DNA of 64,000 nt from CAZRCZ01 sp964598765 (GTDB lineage Bacteria > Sumerlaeota > Sumerlaeia > MVZB01 > JAJFLK01). The stretch spans positions 1 to 64,000 of the forward strand of contig CAZRCZ010000002.1 of assembly GCA_964598765.1 (NCBI GenBank). The letters run 5' to 3'. Below are positions 60,238 to 64,000 of the stretch, piece by piece; position 1 is the stretch's first letter, and the number at the start of each line of letters is the position of its first letter. A program made the translations under genes and the position numbers. Below the pieces are notes generated by a model that was not told the DNA's origin, did not search any database, and saw only the letters and a list, made by a program, of their open reading frames with translations.

Positions 60238-62886
60238 ATGAACACGACTTGTCACGACATTGAACCCAATCTTTCCGCCTATCTTTTCGACGAGATGGAG
60301 AAGGCGGAGAAGGAGCGGATTGAACGGCACGTCCGGACCTGCGAGATCTGCCGGACCGAACTGGAGCAACTGCGCGAGACGCTCGGGATCCTGCGCGAGA
60401 AATTCGAGGCCGAACCGGTCGCGGCGGAATTGAGCGGGGAGCGGATTCAGGCGTTGCGGCGTATGGCCGTGGCGCAGGTGCCCTCGCCGGTGAAAAATCC
60501 TTCTCATTCTCCTACTCCTACTCCTTCTCCAACCCAAAACGGCGCAACCTCCCCCCGATCCGCCCGGATTATCCGGCTTCGACGAATCGGGACATGGGCG
60601 GTCGGTCTGGCCGCCGCGACGATCATGATGATCCCGATTTATTCCGGCTACCAACGCGCCCGCGAGCGCGATTTCCGGCGCGGCATCGAGGAAACCCTGA
60701 CCAAAATTGACGGCGCGAAGGAACAATGGGCGCTGGAAAACAACAAGAAGGCGACCGACAGGCCGATGGTCGGCGATCTCGAAAAGCAAGATGGATCCGG
60801 CTATTTGAAAGCCTTTCCCGAACCCCCCAAGGGAGGAACCTACATCATCGGTGCGGTCGGCGAGAACCCCAAATACGTCAACGGCAAAACCGAAATCACA
60901 TTGGCGGAAGTGGGAACGGTCGTGACGGCGGTTGAAGGTGGAGGAGGCGGAGACTGGCGGCAAGTCAGTGATTCGGCCGAAAAGAGAACCGGTGGCAAGA
61001 AGGCCTTGCAACAAAGACCAATGGCGAGCGCGGCAAATCCGTTAAAGTCGCAACCCGCCCAACCGAGCGGCTATCAGTATCAGATCAACAATCTCGACAA
61101 CAATCCGAATGCGAGTTCAAGCTACCCGGGTCATTCCATGACGGAAGTTGGAGCCATTGTGACGGCGGCTGATAGGGATGGAGAAGAAACGAGGAAAAAG
61201 GATGCTCAAAGCGCTGGAAAGAAATTGCAGTCCCTCAGCGCCATTGGGGATCTCCGCGATTCAGCTCCGCCAACCGTCAGAGACCGCGGCGATTACATTG
61301 TTAGCGAATTGGATAACGGCATGGGTCCCAATGACTTTCATTTCCCAAACCGCTTTGACCTAAACGGGCGCAGAATCGCCGGGGCCTCTGAAACGATTCC
61401 GTCCCAAGAATACACGGTCCAGACCGGACCGCAACCGAGCGGGATGTTTTTCAAGAATTACGGCGTCAATCCGTTCGTCGAGACGCGGACCGACCGTTTC
61501 TCGACGTTTGCGGCGGACGTGGACCGCGCATCCTACACGATCGCGCGGGATTATCTCCACCGCGGCCTCTTGCCGCCGTTCGAGGCGGTCCGCGTCGAGG
61601 AAATCATCGCCTATTTCCCCGACCGCTACGCGCCGCCGAAAGAGGACGCCTTCGCGGTCTATAGCGAAATGGCGCCGTCGCCGTTCGACAAGGGGTTCCA
61701 GCTTCTGCGGATCGGACTCAAGGGGCGCGAAATTCCCGACGCTCTCCGCAAGCCGCTGAACCTCACGTTCGTCATTGACGTCTCCGGCTCGATGCAGATG
61801 GAAAACCGGCTGGGGCTGGTCAAGCGGATGCTCCAGATGCTCGCGTCCAAAATGCGCCCGGATGATAAAATCGGCTTCGCGACGTTCGCCGACGCGGGCC
61901 GGGAATTGCTCGCCCCCACCTCGGCGCGCGAATCGTCCGCGATTTACTCGGCGATCTCCACGCTCAGCGCCGGCGGCTCAACCAACGTCGCCGAGGGATT
62001 GCAGATCGGCTACGCGATGGCGCGCCGGGTCTTCGATCCCAACGCGGTCAACCGCGTGATTCTTTTTTCAGACGGCGTCGCCAACACCGGCCTGACGCAA
62101 AGCGACGCGATCCTCGCCACGCTTGCCGCCAGCGCGAAGGACAACATCTATCTCACGGCCGTCGGCGTCGGGATGGGAAATTATCATGACGAACTGCTCC
62201 AGCAACTCGCCGACAAGGGAAATGGCCACTACGTCTATATTGACACCGATCAGGAAGCGCAGAAGTTCATGACGAAGGACCTTCTCGGTGCGATCGAGGT
62301 CATCGCGCAAGACGTGAAAATTCAGGTTGAGTTCAATCCGGCGATGGTGAAGCAATATCGGCTTCTCGGATTCGAGAAGCGCGACGTCGCCGACAAGGAT
62401 TTCCGCAACGACGCGGTGGACGCGGGGGAGATCGGCGCGGGACATTCGGTCACCGCGCTCTATGAACTCGAAATGAACAAGGGAAACGAAGAAGACAACG
62501 CCGCGACGGTTTTTGTCCGCTACAAGCAACCGGACAAGGAGATGGCGGTGAAAGAGATCAAGGGACCGATCCGTCTGCGCGAGGTGAGCAAGACGTTCGA
62601 GACCGCCGACGATCACTTCAAGCTGGTCGCCATCGCCGCCGAATACGCCGAAATTCTGCGCAATAGCTACTGGGCGCGAGGGAAAATGATGAGCGAAGTC
62701 GGACGGTTGTTCGACGCCTGCTTCCCCGGCAACCCGCCCAATCCCGAAGCCGGCGACCTGCGCAACTTGATCGAGATTGCCGACCGCCTGACGCAATCTC
62801 GTAGCGTCGCGCCGATCCCTCCGCGCCCCCCGCAACGTCCCGCCGAAAACCCCGACGCCGCACCGAGGGTGAAGATGGAGGAGTGA
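60238..62886 (+). CDS. anti-sigma zinc finger / pseudopilin-like / VWA (YfbK) fusion protein
   Basis: An 882-aa fusion. Residues 1-75 form a zf-HC2 anti-sigma domain (HVRTCEIC, the H-x3-C-x2-C zinc site, followed by helices). A linker made partly of a TCTCCTACTCC repeat (SHSPTPTPSPTQN) leads to a transmembrane helix (about 118-136). Then come TKIDGAKEQWALENNKKATD (about 152-171) and its small domain (to about 230), and a further partial copy ending SYPGHSMTEVGAIVTAA (about 285-312). Residues about 410-860 match YfbK: NPFVETRTDRFSTFAADVD, a VWA domain with MIDAS DVSGSM (Asp514), GGSTNVAEGL and FSDGVANTG, and a C-terminal DUF3520-like part. It would sit in the inner membrane with the VWA domain outside, binding the sigma factor inside. 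Confidence 0.88.
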   Translation: MNTTCHDIEPNLSAYLFDEMEKAEKERIERHVRTCEICRTELEQLRETLGILREKFEAEPVAAELSGERIQALRRMAVAQVPSPVKNPSHSPTPTPSPTQNGATSPRSARIIRLRRIGTWAVGLAAATIMMIPIYSGYQRARERDFRRGIEETLTKIDGAKEQWALENNKKATDRPMVGDLEKQDGSGYLKAFPEPPKGGTYIIGAVGENPKYVNGKTEITLAEVGTVVTAVEGGGGGDWRQVSDSAEKRTGGKKALQQRPMASAANPLKSQPAQPSGYQYQINNLDNNPNASSSYPGHSMTEVGAIVTAADRDGEETRKKDAQSAGKKLQSLSAIGDLRDSAPPTVRDRGDYIVSELDNGMGPNDFHFPNRFDLNGRRIAGASETIPSQEYTVQTGPQPSGMFFKNYGVNPFVETRTDRFSTFAADVDRASYTIARDYLHRGLLPPFEAVRVEEIIAYFPDRYAPPKEDAFAVYSEMAPSPFDKGFQLLRIGLKGREIPDALRKPLNLTFVIDVSGSMQMENRLGLVKRMLQMLASKMRPDDKIGFATFADAGRELLAPTSARESSAIYSAISTLSAGGSTNVAEGLQIGYAMARRVFDPNAVNRVILFSDGVANTGLTQSDAILATLAASAKDNIYLTAVGVGMGNYHDELLQQLADKGNGHYVYIDTDQEAQKFMTKDLLGAIEVIAQDVKIQVEFNPAMVKQYRLLGFEKRDVADKDFRNDAVDAGEIGAGHSVTALYELEMNKGNEEDNAATVFVRYKQPDKEMAVKEIKGPIRLREVSKTFETADDHFKLVAIAAEYAEILRNSYWARGKMMSEVGRLFDACFPGNPPNPEAGDLRNLIEIADRLTQSRSVAPIPPRPPQRPAENPDAAPRVKMEE

Positions 62887-62938
62887 AAACAGCCAGCGAA
62901 GCACGCGAAAGACGCAAAAGAATCTTCTTGACATAATA

Positions 62939-62963
62939 GAATTTGAGAATTAGTCTCAAATTC
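62939..62963. promoter_or_regulatory. perfect palindrome just before the pseudopilin gene
   Basis: Ten-base arms GAATTTGAGA (62939-62948) and TCTCAAATTC (62954-62963) surround a five-base loop, ending five bases before the ATG at 62969. A TTGACA lies at 62928-62933, but no good -10 follows at the right distance. It could be an operator, or an mRNA hairpin hiding the start; there is no visible Shine-Dalgarno. Confidence 0.5.
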
Positions 62964-62968
62964 ATATT

Positions 62969-63733
62969 ATGCGCCGAGAACCCGAAACCACAATTGGCTT
63001 CACCCTGATCGAGCTTCTGATCGTCGTTGCCATCATCGCCATTCTGGCGGCGATTGCCGTTCCCAATTTTCTCGAGGCGCAAGTCCGCGCCAAAGTTTCC
63101 CGCGTCAAGGCCGACATGCGCTCGCTGGCCACCGCCATCGAAGCCTATCGCGTGGACAACGCCGATTATCCCGAAGGGACCGACGAACTGGACGAAATGA
63201 GTCCGGAGTTGGTCGCGTTCCTCGGCCCCCTTGCCGAACGCTATTATAACTTCCGAACGCGCGGACCGGCCGGCATGACGGCTGGCGTCAACTTCTTCAC
63301 CCTCACAACCCCCATCGCCTACATGACGACCATTCCAACCGATCCCTTTGCCGACGCGGGAGCGGGGATTGTTCCGTTCTGCTACCGCGACGCAAAAATC
63401 ACCCGCGACGGCTGGATTTTGACTTCGGTCGGGCCGGACGCCGATCTTTTTGCTCCCGGCGGCATCGGAAATTCCAACTCCGCCAATCCCCTCAGCACGG
63501 CGGCGGACGACGAAACCCCGGCCCACGTCGGCGACATCAACGAACGCGCCGTCCTGCATTTCATCGAAGGGGACAATCCGCCGTCCCTCACCTTCACCAA
63601 CGAGCAACGCGCGCAATTCGAAGCCTATCTCACGGAGCTCACCTACGATCCGACCAACGGATCGGTTTCCAACGGCGATCTTTGGCGCAAATCGGGAACC
63701 GCGAAATCGGACAACGGACTTCATCAGGATTGA
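62969..63733 (+). CDS. type II secretion / type IV pilus-type pseudopilin
   Basis: A 254-aa prepilin. The leader MRREPETTIG precedes the peptidase site G|FTLIELLIVVAIIAIL, with Glu5 of the mature protein present. The helix continues AAIAVPNFLEAQVRAKVSRV, and the domain has MRSLATAIEAYRVDNADYP, the form common in Sumerlaeota- and Hydrogenedentota-like pseudopilins. The rest (TSVGPDADLF, then a Ser/Asn-rich region and NGDLWRKSG) resembles GspG-related surface pseudopilins. It follows the VWA fusion by 82 bases and ends without a visible terminator. Confidence 0.93.
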   Translation: MRREPETTIGFTLIELLIVVAIIAILAAIAVPNFLEAQVRAKVSRVKADMRSLATAIEAYRVDNADYPEGTDELDEMSPELVAFLGPLAERYYNFRTRGPAGMTAGVNFFTLTTPIAYMTTIPTDPFADAGAGIVPFCYRDAKITRDGWILTSVGPDADLFAPGGIGNSNSANPLSTAADDETPAHVGDINERAVLHFIEGDNPPSLTFTNEQRAQFEAYLTELTYDPTNGSVSNGDLWRKSGTAKSDNGLHQD

Positions 63734-63883
63734 AACCGACCGCGCAGATCCGCCCAAGTGGAGTCCCCTTGAATCGCGCGTTCTCGTGCTCTTGCTGGTA
63801 ATCGTGCTCGACGATTCTCTTTCCGCCCCGCAAACCACTTGACGACCATCGGCGTTGGTCCTAACTTGAAATTGGGAGACAAA

Positions 63884-64000
63884 ATGATGCCCAAGGCCAC
63901 CATCGCCATCGGCGCCGATCACGGCGGATACGACGACAAAACCAAGCTCTGCCGACACCTCAAGGAACGCGGTTACCGCGTCATTGACATGGGAACGGTC
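63884..64000 (+). CDS. rpiB: ribose-5-phosphate isomerase B, 3' end outside window
   Basis: An ATG at 63884 (or 63887) lies just after a GGGAGA ribosome binding site. The 39 residues before the edge read ATIAIGADHGGYDDK, then HLKERGYRVIDMGTV. The GADHGG motif and the strand-helix pattern identify the RpiB/LacAB isomerase family of the pentose phosphate pathway. The catalytic Cys and later parts lie beyond the window. Confidence 0.9.
   Translation, partial: MMPKATIAIGADHGGYDDKTKLCRHLKERGYRVIDMGTV

Noticed and set aside
1..64000. tRNA, rRNA, riboswitch or CRISPR loci
   Set aside because: I looked through the gene-free stretches and saw no cloverleaf, rRNA segment or repeat-spacer array; a covariance-model search would be the decisive check.

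Overview
The window reads as a chromosomal segment of an uncultured diderm (Gram-negative type) bacterium of fairly high GC content. The evidence is lipoprotein and secretion signals, a periplasmic HtrA protease, a type II/IV pseudopilin and a single-haem cytochrome c'-like protein. The pseudopilin style, a formylglycine sulfatase of the iduronate-sulfatase type, very many dispersed palindromic repeats and Gly- or Thr/Pro-rich surface proteins are what I would expect from PVC-related or neighbouring candidate phyla such as Sumerlaeota, Hydrogenedentota or Omnitrophota. No rRNA or tRNA gene is present, so the phylum is an inference.

Layout. 1-5161: two minus-strand surface genes, a Gly-rich protein running off the left edge and a 1465-aa protein with 21 exact 50-residue repeats. 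5586-15077: a housekeeping run on the plus strand (GT-C-like membrane protein, asnB, AI-2E exporter, yicC, folC, a zinc-ribbon protein, CCA/poly(A) nucleotidyltransferase). 15202-20407: a truncated paralogue, then a 1559-aa protein with a seven-repeat propeller, Thr/Pro linkers, two copies of one domain and a terminal blue-copper domain. 20566-31577: HtrA, an FmdB zinc ribbon, an ethylbenzene-dehydrogenase-type haem-domain lipoprotein, transporters, a GDSL hydrolase, a pseudopilin-like protein, a HAD phosphatase and a membrane protein. 31591-33374: a YkgJ protein, then a 1.35-kb repeat graveyard with a decayed insertion sequence. 33375-43839: MshEN membrane protein, sulfatase, cyclophilin-FKBP fusion, acyl-CoA ligase, UvrA, fucose-isomerase-like protein. 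43992-50314: two secreted alpha/alpha-barrel glycosidases, DUF2905, DoxX, cytochrome c'. 50898-54989: CBS protein and mannose-1-P guanylyltransferase-like gene, divergent from a FixL-like haem-PAS histidine kinase and its NarL-type regulator. 55153-58974: cdaA-cdaR-pdxJ-glycosyltransferase operon. 59157-64000: an ECF sigma factor, a pseudopilin-like protein, a zinc-finger/pseudopilin-like/VWA fusion, a true pseudopilin, and the start of rpiB.

The most unusual material is (i) the two propeller proteins with 21 and 7 repeats, a shared N-terminal module and a shared C-terminal tail; (ii) the sigma - pseudopilin-like - anti-sigma/VWA module at 59157-62886, whose signature domain recurs alone at 28713-29102; and (iii) at least eight families of dispersed inverted repeats. 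Some of these repeats are translated in frame inside proteins, and some supply start codons or signal-peptide-like stretches.
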